Shown one piece after another: positions 1 to 8,837 of a DNA stretch of 64,000 nucleotides. The position numbers and the translations under genes were made by a program. Under the pieces are notes generated by a model, which was not told the origin of the DNA, made no database searches, and saw only the letters and a list, made by a program, of their open reading frames with translations. Source of the stretch: Pseudomonas viridiflava. Lineage in GTDB: Bacteria; Pseudomonadota; Gammaproteobacteria; Pseudomonadales; Pseudomonadaceae. The DNA is taken from positions 124,001 through 188,000 of the forward strand of contig NZ_UWFA01000416.1 in NCBI RefSeq assembly GCF_900601905.1. The letters are read 5' to 3'. Each line of letters starts with the position of its first letter. The first letter of the stretch is position 1.

Positions 1-523
1 GCGGATGGGTGTTACACAAGGCGACCAGCAGCGGTTCGCTGCGGATCAATTCCGAGTCAAACCCCAGATGCGGCGTGGCGCGGCGGACGAAGCCGACGTC
101 AATCATGCTCGCACCCAACGCCTCGGTCTGTGCCCCGGAAACCATTTCATGGAGCTCGAAACCCACATTCGGCAATTGCTCGGCACTGTGCCCCAATAGC
201 CCGGGAATCAGGCTGTACCCACTGACCGCCGTGAAACCCACGTGCAAATGCCCCGCCTCCCCGCGCGCCAGACGCCGGGCCGCTGTGCCTGCCTGTTCGG
301 TATAAGCCAGCACATGCCGGGCATCGCGCAGAAAGTGTTGACCGGCCACCGTGAGTTGCACCGACTTGTTGCTGCGTTCGAGCAACGTGACACCCAGCGA
401 GCGTTCCAGCATCTGGATCTGTCGGCTCAATGGCGGTTGAGTCATGAACAGACGTTTGGCGGCCTTACCGAAATGAAGTTCTTCGGCAACCATGACGAAG
501 CAGCGCAGTTGATGCAGTTCCAT
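1..523 (-). CDS. LysR-family transcriptional regulator, 3' part cut by window edge
   Basis: The reverse strand reads from an ATG at 523 through 174 codons to the window edge without a stop. The first 60 residues (starting MELHQLRCFV) are a LysR winged helix-turn-helix with the family core TQPPLSRQIQ. The effector-binding domain begins around residue 90 (HLHVGFTAVSGYSLIPG) and is incomplete. It is divergent from the hydroxyacid dehydrogenase and permease genes at 663-3042, so it probably controls them. A palindrome with T-N11-A geometry begins two bases upstream of its start. The effector cannot be inferred. Confidence 0.9.
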   Translation of the reverse strand, partial: MELHQLRCFVMVAEELHFGKAAKRLFMTQPPLSRQIQMLERSLGVTLLERSNKSVQLTVAGQHFLRDARHVLAYTEQAGTAARRLARGEAGHLHVGFTAVSGYSLIPGLLGHSAEQLPNVGFELHEMVSGAQTEALGASMIDVGFVRRATPHLGFDSELIRSEPLLVALCNTHP

Positions 524-524
524 G

Positions 525-539
525 ATTCAAATCTTGAAT
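525..539. promoter_or_regulatory. Putative LysR operator (T-N11-A palindrome)
   Basis: ATTCAA, 3 nt, TTGAAT is a perfect inverted repeat with T at 526 and A at 538, which is the T-N11-A layout of LysR recognition sites. It sits directly before the LysR start and about 125 bp before the divergent dehydrogenase gene. It probably serves autoregulation and activation of the divergent operon. The role is inferred from layout only. Confidence 0.5.
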
Positions 540-662
540 TGATCGATCCAATATCAATGTTAGACCAGCATCGTTGATTTTCCTACCCTGAGGCCTGATC
601 AGTCCGATGCCTGCTGCTCGGCACTCGACGAACCGACAATAAAAACACCTCAGGGACCGCCC

Positions 663-1601
663 ATGCCAATCGATATTTTACTGACCCAACCCGTGCCGGA
701 TCTCATCGATGCTCGGTTGTGCGAGCTTTACCGCGTGCATCGTCTGTACGAAGCGGCCGACCAGGACGTGTTTCTGAGCCAGATACAGCACTGTATTCGC
801 GGGGTCGTGACCGGTGGCGCCAAAGGCCTGCCCAACAGCATCATGAATCGTCTGCCCGCGCTGCAAATCATCGCCATCAGCGGCATTGGTACGGATGCGG
901 TCGATCTGCCGAATGCGGCCCGGCGCGGCGTGCAGGTCACCACCACGCCGGGTGTGCTGACCGACGATGTCGCTGACATGGGCCTGGGCTTGTTGATCAT
1001 GGCCCTGCGTGATCTGGGCACTGGCGAGCGCATCGTGCGCGACGGTCAATGGGGTCAAGTGGCACAGCCGCTGGCCCGCAAGGTTACCGGTATCTCGTTG
1101 GGGATCGTCGGCCTGGGCCGTGTCGGGCATGCCATTGCCAGGCGCGCCCTGGCGTTCGACATGACCATCCATTACACCGATTTGCACGAGCAGCCCCAGA
1201 GTGGCTACCACTTCGTCGCGGATCTGGTGGAGCTGGCCAGCCGCTGCGACGTGCTGATCCTCGCGGCCTCCGCTGACCAGGGCACTGCGATCATTACCGG
1301 CGAAGTGCTGCAGGCCCTGGGTAACCGCGGCTATCTGATCAACGTTGCGCGGGGCAAGCTGGTGGATGAGCAGGCGCTGATCAGCGCTTTGCAGAACGGC
1401 GTTATCGCCGGTGCCGGGCTGGACGTGTTTGTGGATGAACCCCATGTACCAGACGCGCTGCGCGAACTGAAGAACGTGGTTCTGCAACCGCACCGCGCCA
1501 GCGCCACCGAACAGACCCGATTGCAAATGGGTGAAATCGTACTGGCAAACCTGCAAGCCTGTTTCGCGGGCTCACGTCTGCCAAGCGCGGTAGCCTGCTG
1601 A
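663..1601 (+). CDS. D-2-hydroxyacid dehydrogenase (GhrB/2-ketogluconate-reductase-like)
   Basis: This 312-residue NAD(P)-dependent enzyme would interconvert a 2-keto acid and a D-2-hydroxy acid in the cytoplasm. The Rossmann motif GLGRVG is at 150-155. The family catalytic triad is visible as R230 (in NVARGKLVD), E259 (in DVFVDEP) and H277 (in LQPHRAS). An aspartate (D173) ends the second Rossmann strand where NADP-preferring GRHPR enzymes lack an acidic residue, so NAD is the more likely cofactor. It is followed 64 bp later by an ACS-type sugar-acid permease in the same direction, and a LysR gene diverges from it. The substrate is probably a sugar-derived 2-keto acid, glyoxylate or hydroxypyruvate. 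It could instead act as a 2-ketogluconate(-6-P) reductase, although it is 29 kb from the kgu operon. Confidence 0.85.
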   Translation: MPIDILLTQPVPDLIDARLCELYRVHRLYEAADQDVFLSQIQHCIRGVVTGGAKGLPNSIMNRLPALQIIAISGIGTDAVDLPNAARRGVQVTTTPGVLTDDVADMGLGLLIMALRDLGTGERIVRDGQWGQVAQPLARKVTGISLGIVGLGRVGHAIARRALAFDMTIHYTDLHEQPQSGYHFVADLVELASRCDVLILAASADQGTAIITGEVLQALGNRGYLINVARGKLVDEQALISALQNGVIAGAGLDVFVDEPHVPDALRELKNVVLQPHRASATEQTRLQMGEIVLANLQACFAGSRLPSAVAC

Positions 1602-1665
1602 TACACCGACATACCGACCCACTCCAACAATAAAAACTTCCTCCTGAAGGAAGCTGGGGAGCACC

Positions 1666-3042
1666 ATGACCTCCAAGACTGCATCGCTATCGATCCCGCT
1701 GGAAAAGGCTCACGTCGGCCGTCGCCGGTTCGTCATTCTGACGCTGATCTTCATCGTGACCGTGCTCAACTACGCCGACCGGGCCACCATGTCCATCGCC
1801 GGGACCGGCGTGGTCAAGGACCTGGGCCTGGACCCGATCATGCTGGGCATGATCTTTTCTGCTTTTGCCTGGGCTTACGCGCTGGGGCAGATCCCCGGCG
1901 GCTGGTTGCTGGACAAGTTCGGCGCACGCCGGGTCTATGGCTGTAGCCTGTTTCTCTGGTCGCTGTTCACCATGATGCAAGGCACCGTGGGCTGGATCGG
2001 CCTGGTGGGTTCGACGGCAGCGCTGGCACTGTTCGGCATGCGTTTCATGCTGGGCCTGGTGGAATCCCCAGCGTTCCCGGCCAACAACCGCATCGTCTCC
2101 TGCTGGTTCCCGACCAGCGAGCGAGGCACGGCATCGGCGCTGTTCAATTCCGCGCAATACATGGCGGTAGTGGTCTTCGCCCCGCTGATGGCCTGGCTGA
2201 CCCACTCCTGGGGCTGGGAGCATGTGTTTATCTGGATGGGCGCGCTGGGCCTGGTGGCCACGGTGTTCTGGTTTGCGCTGTATCAGGAGCCGTTGAGCGA
2301 CTCAAAGCTCAGTGAGCGCGAGCTGCAGTACATGCGCGATGGCGGCGCCTTGGTGGACCTTGAAGCCACGCGCAAGTCGGACAAGCCGAAGCTCAAGATC
2401 AACGAAGTCATGCAGCTGTTCAACAACCGCACGTTGTGGGCGATCTATCTGGGTCAATACTGCATCACCGCCCTCACCTACTTTTTCATCACCTGGTTCC
2501 CGATTTACCTGATCAAGGGCCGGGGCATGACCATCATGGAAGCTGGCTGGGTGGCCGCCATGCCGGCGATCTGCGGTTTCTCTGGCGGTGTGCTGGGTGG
2601 CGTGGTGTCCGACTACCTGATCCGACGCGGTGTGCATCCATCCAAAGCGCGCAAGACGCCGTTTGTGATTGGCATGGCGCTGGCCTCCAGTCTGGTTTCG
2701 GCCAACTACGTGGACGCCAACTGGATGGTGATCGCGTTGATGGCGTTGGCCTTCTTCGGCAAAGGGCTGGCGGCCGTGGGCTGGGCAGTGTTGTCCGATA
2801 CGGCGCCCAAGGGCATGGTTGGCTTGAGCGGTGGTGTGTTCAACGGCATCGGCAATATCGCCGGGATCATCACCCCGGTAGTGATTGGCTATTTCGTCGC
2901 CACCACCGGCTCGTTCAACTCAGCCCTGTGGTTCGTGGCCGCCCATGGCTTGATCGGAATCTTCAGCTACCTGGTGCTGGCTGGCCGTTTCGAGCGGGTG
3001 GTGATCACGCAAGAGGATGCGGGTAAACAGCAGCCGCTGTAG
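1666..3042 (+). CDS. MFS transporter, anion:cation symporter (ACS) family, sugar-acid permease-like
   Basis: This is a 458-residue polytopic inner-membrane protein of twelve-helix MFS layout. The N-terminal block LNYADRATMSIAG, then GQIPGGWLLDKFGARRV after helix 2, is typical of the ACS family, whose known members import glucarate, galactonate, hexuronates or phthalates. A GGAAG-type Shine-Dalgarno precedes the ATG at 1666. It follows the hydroxyacid dehydrogenase in an apparent two-gene operon and faces the IlvD/Edd-FAH operon. It is therefore probably the uptake system for the sugar acid handled by these enzymes. Substrate specificity is not readable from sequence. The stop codon lies at the start of a REP-like sequence. 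Confidence 0.85.
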   Translation: MTSKTASLSIPLEKAHVGRRRFVILTLIFIVTVLNYADRATMSIAGTGVVKDLGLDPIMLGMIFSAFAWAYALGQIPGGWLLDKFGARRVYGCSLFLWSLFTMMQGTVGWIGLVGSTAALALFGMRFMLGLVESPAFPANNRIVSCWFPTSERGTASALFNSAQYMAVVVFAPLMAWLTHSWGWEHVFIWMGALGLVATVFWFALYQEPLSDSKLSERELQYMRDGGALVDLEATRKSDKPKLKINEVMQLFNNRTLWAIYLGQYCITALTYFFITWFPIYLIKGRGMTIMEAGWVAAMPAICGFSGGVLGGVVSDYLIRRGVHPSKARKTPFVIGMALASSLVSANYVDANWMVIALMALAFFGKGLAAVGWAVLSDTAPKGMVGLSGGVFNGIGNIAGIITPVVIGYFVATTGSFNSALWFVAAHGLIGIFSYLVLAGRFERVVITQEDAGKQQPL

Positions 3043-3134
3043 CAGCGGACGCGCGGTGCCGCGAGCGGTATTCAGCCGGACATATCTGGGGTGAATATTC
3101 CTGCCTCTCGCGGCTGAAGCCGCTCCTACGGGGA
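3038..3134. repeat. Degenerate inverted pair of REP sequences
   Basis: A good REP copy (CGCGGCTGAAGCCGCTCCTA, 3109-3128) is preceded by a degraded inverted partner at 3038-3068 (TAGCAGCGG ... CCGCGAG). The same family recurs at 39912-40002 and 56866-56957. It separates the converging permease and dehydratase genes. The rest of the gap to 3249 shows nothing further. Confidence 0.65.
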
Positions 3135-3248
3135 TGCGCGATTTGGGCATGCGTGATTATGCCAGGCGGAAAAATCAAACAATTGCAATTCAGATGGTCG
3201 CGAACGCGCTGCTTCTGGCGCGCCGCGATTCGAATCTGTGACAACCAC

Positions 3249-5036
3249 TCAATGGGAATGGCGTGGTTCTCCGCCGGTGCGGGCGATCACTTTCAGGTGC
3301 AGGGTGGCTGGCTCCAGGCAACCGCCGGTAGACAATTGCCCGACCAACTGGCGATAGAGTTCCTGCCAGGGTGTCTGGGATGCCGGGTAGCTCGGCGCCC
3401 AGGCCAGACGCCGTTCGGCCATCTCCTCATCGGACACCAGCACATTGACCGAGCGGGAATTGAGATCAACCCGCAGACGATCATTGGTGCGCAACAAGGC
3501 AAGGCCACCGCCCACCGCCGCTTCCGGCGACATATTGAGAATTGACGGGCTGGCCGAAGTCCCGCTCTGGCGACCATCGCCCAGGCATGGCAGCGAGTCG
3601 ATACCCTGCTTGATCAACCGTGCAGGCGGCGCCATGTTGACCACCTCGGCACTGCCCGGATAGCCCACGGTCCCTGCACCGCGGATGACCAGAATGCAGC
3701 GCTCGTCGATGTCCAGTTCCGGGTCGTTGATACGCGCGTGGTAATCCTCCGGCCCTTCGAACACGATAGCCCGTGCCTCAAAGGTGTTTTCCGCGCCGGG
3801 TTCGGATAGGTAGGTTTTACGAAAGGCCTCACCCACCACCGACATCTTCATGATCGCGCTGTCGAAGAAATTGCCGCTGAGCACGATGAAACCGGCGCCA
3901 TGCTTCAACGGCGCGTCGTAGGGAAAGATGACATCCACATCACTGGCGAATGCGCTGGCGACGACTTCCCCCATGCTTTTGCCCGACACCGTTGCGCACT
4001 CTTCATGCAGGCGTCCGGCCTTTTGCAGTTCATGCATCACGGCAGGCACGCCCCCTGCCCTGTGAAAGCTTTCCCCCAGGTACTTGCCCGCAGGCATGCA
4101 ATTGACCAGCAAGGGCACATCCTCACCGATGCGCTGCCAGTCATCGAGGCTGAGCTCCACGCCCATGTGCCGGGCGATGGCGATCAAATGCGGTGGGCAG
4201 TTGCTCGACGCACCGAGTGCCGAGGCCACGGCAATGGCATTCTCGAACGCCTCGCGGGTCATGATCTGTGAAGGCCGAACGTCCTGGCGCACCAACTCGC
4301 AGATGCGCTTGCCGGTGGCATAGGCCATCTGCCCGCGCTCACGGTACGGCGCAGGAATGCTCGCGCAACCCGGCAGCGACATACCCAGCGCTTCGGCCAG
4401 GGCATTCATCGACAACGCAGTGCCCATGGTGTTGCAGTGGCCGACCGAGGGCGATGCCGCCGTGGTCATTTCCATGAAGCCTTCGTAGTTAATTTCGCCG
4501 GCTGCCATCAGGTTTCTCGCGTGCCAGAGCACGGTGCCGGAACCAATCAACTGGCCTTTGTGATATCCGTCGAGCATCGGCCCGCCGGACAGCACGATGG
4601 AAGGCAGGTCAGTGGTCGCTGCGGCCATCAGGCAGGCCGGGGTGGTTTTGTCGCAGCCGGTGGTCAGTACCACACCATCGAGCGGGTAACCGTGGAGAAT
4701 TTCCACCAGCCCCAGGTAGGCCAGATTGCGGTCCAGCGCCGCGGTCGGGCGGCGTGACTGCTCGGCAATCGGGTGCACCGGAAACTCCATGGGAATCCCT
4801 CCGGCGTCACGAATGCCCGCCTTGACCCGTTGCGCCAGTTCAAGGTGATGGCGATTGCACGGTGTCAGGTCGCTGCCGGTCTGGGCGATGCCAATGATCG
4901 GCCGCCCGGATTGCAGTTCTTCACGGGTCAACCCGTAGTTCATGTAGCGCTCGACGTACAGCGCGGTCATGTCCGCATGATCCGGGTCATCGAACCATTG
5001 CTGGCTACGCAGAGGACGTTTGGGGGTGTCAGTCAT
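3249..5036 (-). CDS. IlvD/Edd-family sugar-acid dehydratase (arabonate/xylonate dehydratase type)
   Basis: This 595-residue cytoplasmic enzyme is of the dihydroxy-acid/sugar-acid dehydratase family, which removes water from an aldonate to give a 2-keto-3-deoxy acid. Three cysteines that would bind the Fe-S cluster are visible: C60 (in TPCN), C128 (in TGCDKTTP) and C201 (in GHCNTMG). K130 sits where the family has its metal-bridging lysine. Length and motifs fit the pentonate/hexonate dehydratases better than IlvD itself. The frame stays open upstream to 5156, but ATG 5036 (MTDTPKRPLRSQ) matches the family start and follows an AGAGAG Shine-Dalgarno. It lies 49 bp downstream of the FAH-fold gene in the same direction. 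Together they could perform two successive dehydrations of a sugar acid. The exact aldonate is unknown. Confidence 0.88.
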   Translation of the reverse strand: MTDTPKRPLRSQQWFDDPDHADMTALYVERYMNYGLTREELQSGRPIIGIAQTGSDLTPCNRHHLELAQRVKAGIRDAGGIPMEFPVHPIAEQSRRPTAALDRNLAYLGLVEILHGYPLDGVVLTTGCDKTTPACLMAAATTDLPSIVLSGGPMLDGYHKGQLIGSGTVLWHARNLMAAGEINYEGFMEMTTAASPSVGHCNTMGTALSMNALAEALGMSLPGCASIPAPYRERGQMAYATGKRICELVRQDVRPSQIMTREAFENAIAVASALGASSNCPPHLIAIARHMGVELSLDDWQRIGEDVPLLVNCMPAGKYLGESFHRAGGVPAVMHELQKAGRLHEECATVSGKSMGEVVASAFASDVDVIFPYDAPLKHGAGFIVLSGNFFDSAIMKMSVVGEAFRKTYLSEPGAENTFEARAIVFEGPEDYHARINDPELDIDERCILVIRGAGTVGYPGSAEVVNMAPPARLIKQGIDSLPCLGDGRQSGTSASPSILNMSPEAAVGGGLALLRTNDRLRVDLNSRSVNVLVSDEEMAERRLAWAPSYPASQTPWQELYRQLVGQLSTGGCLEPATLHLKVIARTGGEPRHSH

Positions 5037-5085
5037 GATCGGTTTCTCTCTTGTTTTTATGGGAGGGGCCGCCAGGAACGGTCGT

Positions 5086-6261
5086 TCACAACAGCTGCCG
5101 TGCCGCCAGATTCTGAAACAGGGCATTGACGCCGAAACTCCAGCGCCGAGCGTCACTGCTATGGGTCACGATGTTCTGCAGACTGCCCAGCAAGGGGCTG
5201 CTGATGGTGACCTGGTCGCCCAGTTTATGGGTAAAGCCGCCGCCGGGATGATCGCGGTCTTCGGTGGGGGCGAACAAGGTGCCAAGAAACAGCACGAAGC
5301 CGTCGGGGTATTGGTGATTGGCATTCAGCGTTTGTCCGGCCAGGTCAGCGGGGTCACGGCTGATCTGATTCATGGAGCTTGAACCGCGCATCACGTAGCC
5401 GTCCAGTCCTCGGACTTCCAGGTCAACCACACAGCTGCGCACATCGTCGAGGCTGAAGGTTTCGTCAAACAGCCGCACGAACGGCCCCAGCGCACACGAC
5501 GCATTGTTGTCTTTGGCCTTGCTCAACAGCAGCGCGCTGCGGCCCTCGAAGTCGCGCAGGTTCACGTCGTTACCCAGGGTTGCGCCAAGGATCTGGCCAC
5601 GGCTGTTGACCGTCAGGACGATTTCCGGCTCAGGGTTGTTCCAGTGCGAACCGGGATGAATACCGACTTCGCAGCCGCTGCCGACCGATGCCAGAATCGG
5701 CGCCTTGGTGAAGATTTCCGCGTCCGGCCCGATGCCCACTTCCAGATACTGGGACCACATGCCCTGCTCGATCAGCAATGCCTTGAGCTGCATGGCTTGC
5801 TCTGAGCCGGGTTTGATGGTGCGCAGATTATCGCCAATCGCATCGTGCACCACGGCACGGACGGCCTCGGCCCTGGCGGCGTCGCCACCGGCCTGTTCCT
5901 CGATGACTCGCTCGATCATGCTCGCGGCGAAAGTCACCCCGGCGGCCTTGATGACTTGCAGGTCAACGGGAGGCAGCAGGTAAGGCTTGGTGGTGTCCGG
6001 ATCGGGATGGGAGTTTTCCAGCAACGCGTCGAGACTGGCGACCCGGACACCTTGAGCGGCCCGCACCGCCTTGAGCGGCTCTGGATGCTCCAGCAGGTCG
6101 GTCAGGGTCGGGAAATGCCGGGCCAGATCAAACACGCCTTCGGCTCGAATGACCACGGGCGACGGGCCTGATACAGCCCCGGGAATCCATGCGCGACCTA
6201 TCAAGGTGCCCGCCAGACCATCAGCGGGGAGCGTGTTTGCAGGCGTGAGTGCTATCGACAT
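5086..6261 (-). CDS. Fumarylacetoacetate-hydrolase-fold protein, probable 2-keto-3-deoxy sugar-acid dehydratase
   Basis: This 391-residue FAH-superfamily protein has the metal-binding acidic cluster in the block NNPEPEIVLTVN (ExE) and D in LGNDVNLRDFEGR. Known FAH-fold partners of IlvD/Edd dehydratases convert 2-keto-3-deoxy-arabonate or -xylonate to 2-oxoglutarate semialdehyde (Weimberg-type pathway). That role is inferred here from the adjacent dehydratase gene and from the length, which exceeds the roughly 280 residues of simple FAH hydrolases. ATG 6261 (MSIALTPANTLP) is preferred over the open frame reaching 6336. The semialdehyde dehydrogenase that would complete the route is not in the window. 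A LysR gene ends 121 bp upstream on the same strand. Confidence 0.8.
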   Translation of the reverse strand: MSIALTPANTLPADGLAGTLIGRAWIPGAVSGPSPVVIRAEGVFDLARHFPTLTDLLEHPEPLKAVRAAQGVRVASLDALLENSHPDPDTTKPYLLPPVDLQVIKAAGVTFAASMIERVIEEQAGGDAARAEAVRAVVHDAIGDNLRTIKPGSEQAMQLKALLIEQGMWSQYLEVGIGPDAEIFTKAPILASVGSGCEVGIHPGSHWNNPEPEIVLTVNSRGQILGATLGNDVNLRDFEGRSALLLSKAKDNNASCALGPFVRLFDETFSLDDVRSCVVDLEVRGLDGYVMRGSSSMNQISRDPADLAGQTLNANHQYPDGFVLFLGTLFAPTEDRDHPGGGFTHKLGDQVTISSPLLGSLQNIVTHSSDARRWSFGVNALFQNLAARQLL

Positions 6262-6382
6262 TATTATTGATTTCCTGTTCAGCGAAGCCCTCACGCTAGG
6301 GGCTGCCAGCGATAAACTCCAATGACAAATATTCAATAACCGATAACCTCACGGTATCAAAGCGCCCTGCTATTCCTCCTGA

Positions 6383-7324
6383 TCAGGGCTTGTCCAGACG
6401 TGCCGCCAGGCCGTCGATAAAAACTGTTTCCGCACGACTCATGCGCTGATCCCGGTTCCACAGCAGGTGAATGTCCACGTCTGCCACCCCTTCCAGCGGC
6501 GGTACCCGCCACAGCAGCCCCTGCGCCACGTCATCCACCACAACGTGCTCCGGCAAGCAGCCCAGCCCGATCCCGGCGATCACCAGGCGGCGGATTTCTT
6601 CGAGGCTCGATGAGGACGCAACAATCCTCCCGGAAAACCCCTGTTGGTCGCGGAAGATTGTCAAAGGCGAGAGCATTCCACCGATCTGATCACTGGTGAA
6701 ACTGACAAAGTTTTCCGACTGCAGATCGCTCTGGCTCAGGTCCGTGCGCCCGTACAGCGGGTGGTTGCGCCCACAGAAGAAAACATAGCGCTGGCGCTGA
6801 AACAGTCGTTGCTCCAGGCGTGGCTGCGCCCGACGGTTGAGGCTCAGCCCCAAGGTCGCGGTCTTTTCCAGCAGCGCACTGACAATGTCGGAGCTGCGCA
6901 TCACATCCACCTCCAGATCCACCCTTGGGTGGCTGCGATGAAACTCGGTGAGGAAATTGTCGAAGCTGGTCGACACGATGCGGCTGATCATCAGCAAGCG
7001 CACCTTGCCGATCACCTCGTCCGCGGGCATCTGCAGGGTGTGACTGACCTCCGAGACATGGCCGTACATCTCACCGGCCAGGGCAAAAATCTTCACCCCG
7101 GCTTCCGTCAGGTCAAAGCGCGGGCCACGTCGGGCAATGAGCTGACAACCGAGTTGCTCTTCGAGACGCTTGAGAGCCTGACTGACCGCAGGCTGGGTCA
7201 AGTGCATGCGGGCGGCGGCCCGGCTGATGCTCAGTTCCTGGCCGATGACCCTGAAGGTGCGCAGCAGATTCCAGTCAAGACGGTCATTGAGCAATGAAGG
7301 GATGTCGCGAGACGGATCGGACAC
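6383..7324 (-). CDS. LysR-family regulator, copy A of a paralogous pair
   Basis: This 313-residue regulator starts at a GTG (7324) with GAGG nine bases upstream. The helix-turn-helix spans about residues 15-75 (LDWNLLRTF, then SISRAAARMHLTQPAVSQALKRLEEQLGC). The effector domain carries the block SFTSDQIGG and the stretch FRDQQGFSG(R/K)(I/V)VASSSS. The same blocks recur in the LysR protein at 10039-11040, so the two are clear paralogues. It diverges from an MHS permease gene and an amidohydrolase gene, its likely targets. A 7-bp inverted repeat lies 12 bp upstream of its start. Confidence 0.92.
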   Translation of the reverse strand: MSDPSRDIPSLLNDRLDWNLLRTFRVIGQELSISRAAARMHLTQPAVSQALKRLEEQLGCQLIARRGPRFDLTEAGVKIFALAGEMYGHVSEVSHTLQMPADEVIGKVRLLMISRIVSTSFDNFLTEFHRSHPRVDLEVDVMRSSDIVSALLEKTATLGLSLNRRAQPRLEQRLFQRQRYVFFCGRNHPLYGRTDLSQSDLQSENFVSFTSDQIGGMLSPLTIFRDQQGFSGRIVASSSSLEEIRRLVIAGIGLGCLPEHVVVDDVAQGLLWRVPPLEGVADVDIHLLWNRDQRMSRAETVFIDGLAARLDKP

Positions 7325-7335
7325 GGGGCGGCCTC

Positions 7336-7356
7336 ACTATAATTTCGGTTTATAGT
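7336..7356. promoter_or_regulatory. Putative LysR operator between regulator A and permease A
   Basis: ACTATAA and TTATAGT form perfect 7-bp arms around 7 nt. T7340 and A7352 give T-N11-A spacing. The site is 12 bp from the LysR start and 126 bp from the permease start. It is a likely binding site for the adjacent regulator, inferred from symmetry and place. Confidence 0.55.
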
Positions 7357-7481
7357 TCGCATAATAAATAGAAATTTGACTGATTATGCCCCGGCGGCAA
7401 AAAATCATTTTTACAGCCGCCACCAGAGCGGCCTCGCGACGCCCTTTCTCCTGCCAACAAAACTAACCAATGGAGTGTGAC

Positions 7482-8807
7482 ATGAAGCTTTCTGCTTCCC
7501 CGCAGCCGCGCCGGGCCGCTGCCGCCGCTTTCGTCGGGACCATGATTGAGTGGTACGACTTCTATATCTATGCCACCGCTGCCGCGCTGGTGTTCGGCCA
7601 GCTTTTTTTTCCCTCTGAAGACAAACTATTCAGCACCATGGCTGCGTTTGGCACCTTTGCCGTGGGCTTCTTTGCCCGGCCTCTGGGCGGTGTGGTGTTT
7701 GGGCACATCGGTGATCGCATAGGCCGCAAGAAATCGTTGGTCATCACTCTGGTGATGATGGGCGTGGTGACCATCTGCATCGGACTGCTCCCCACTTATG
7801 CGCAGATAGGTGCCGCCGCGCCCGTGCTGTTGATCATCCTGCGCGTCGTGCAAGGCATTGCAGTCGGTGGGGAATGGGGCGGCGCAGTGCTGATGGCGGG
7901 CGAACATGCCCCCAAAGGCCGGCGCAACTTTTTCGCCTCGTTCGCCCAACTGGGCAGCCCAGCCGGCCTGATCCTCTCGCTCCTGGCCTTCAGCGCCGTC
8001 ACCCGTCTGCCCGAAGAAGATCTGATGAGCTGGGGCTGGCGTCTGCCCTTCCTGGCCAGCGCCGCGTTGTTGATTGTGGGGCTGGCCATTCGCCTGGGCG
8101 TTAACGAGTCGCCCGAGTTTCTCGACAACAAGGAACAGGCGCGGCTGGACTTCGCCAAGTCCGGACGCAAGCAGCAGGCTCCGGTACTCGAAGTCCTCAA
8201 GACCTCCTGGCGCCCTCTTCTGCTGTGCATCGGTGCCAATACGCTGGGCATTGCCGGGGTCTATTTCACCAATACCTTCATGATCGCCTACAGCACCCAG
8301 CAACTGGCACTGCCCCGCTCGCTGATTCTCGAATGCCTGTTCGTGGTGGCGATCATCCAGTTCTGCATCCAGCCCGTTGCCGCCTGGATAGCCGAGAAAG
8401 TCGGGGCGACGCGGTTTCTCTGCGCCGTCACGGTACTGGCGATGGCCTCGCCCTATCCGATGTTCATTCTGGTCAGCAGTGGTCAGGCATCCCTGATCAT
8501 TGTCGGGATCGCCCTGGCGGTAGTGTGCATGGCGTCGTTCTATGCGGTGATCGCCGGCTACGTCAGCGGCATGTTCGAAACCCGTGTGCGCTACACCGCC
8601 ATCTCTATTGCATACCAGGTGTGCGGTGCGTTGGCCGGTGGCCTGACGCCGCTGATCGGCACCTGGCTGGCGCATTCCTACCCAGGCCAGTGGTGGCCGA
8701 TGGCGGTGTTCTACACCCTGATCGCCGGGACTTCATTGATCTGTGTGCTGGCCCTGGCGCAGCGACATGCCACGGCATTGCGACTCGAAACCGCGCGCCA
8801 GGCCTGA
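7482..8807 (+). CDS. MFS transporter, metabolite:H+ symporter (MHS) family, copy A
   Basis: This 441-residue inner-membrane permease has the MHS signatures EWYDFYIYATAAALVFGQLFFP near the N-terminus, GHIGDRIGRKK after helix 2-3 and GGEWGGAVLMAGEHAP in the central loop. Family members (ShiA, KgtP, ProP, citrate carriers) import organic acids or zwitterions with protons. ATG 7482 has GGAG six bases upstream and is preferred over the in-frame ATG 7470, which has no such site. It forms an operon with the amidohydrolase 30 bp downstream. It is similar throughout to the permease at 11174-12496. The substrate is unknown, possibly a compound released or deacylated by the amidohydrolase. Confidence 0.9.
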   Translation: MKLSASPQPRRAAAAAFVGTMIEWYDFYIYATAAALVFGQLFFPSEDKLFSTMAAFGTFAVGFFARPLGGVVFGHIGDRIGRKKSLVITLVMMGVVTICIGLLPTYAQIGAAAPVLLIILRVVQGIAVGGEWGGAVLMAGEHAPKGRRNFFASFAQLGSPAGLILSLLAFSAVTRLPEEDLMSWGWRLPFLASAALLIVGLAIRLGVNESPEFLDNKEQARLDFAKSGRKQQAPVLEVLKTSWRPLLLCIGANTLGIAGVYFTNTFMIAYSTQQLALPRSLILECLFVVAIIQFCIQPVAAWIAEKVGATRFLCAVTVLAMASPYPMFILVSSGQASLIIVGIALAVVCMASFYAVIAGYVSGMFETRVRYTAISIAYQVCGALAGGLTPLIGTWLAHSYPGQWWPMAVFYTLIAGTSLICVLALAQRHATALRLETARQA

Positions 8808-8837
8808 CGGCCTGCCTTAATTGAATGAGGAACACCC

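Noticed and set aside
678..1556. A 292-codon open frame antisense to the first hydroxyacid dehydrogenase
   Set aside because: The forward frame carries the Rossmann motif and catalytic triad; the antisense frame matches no fold.
7626..8675. A 349-codon open frame antisense to MHS permease A
   Set aside because: Rich in H, Q and D with no domain; a mirror of hydrophobic codons in the permease.
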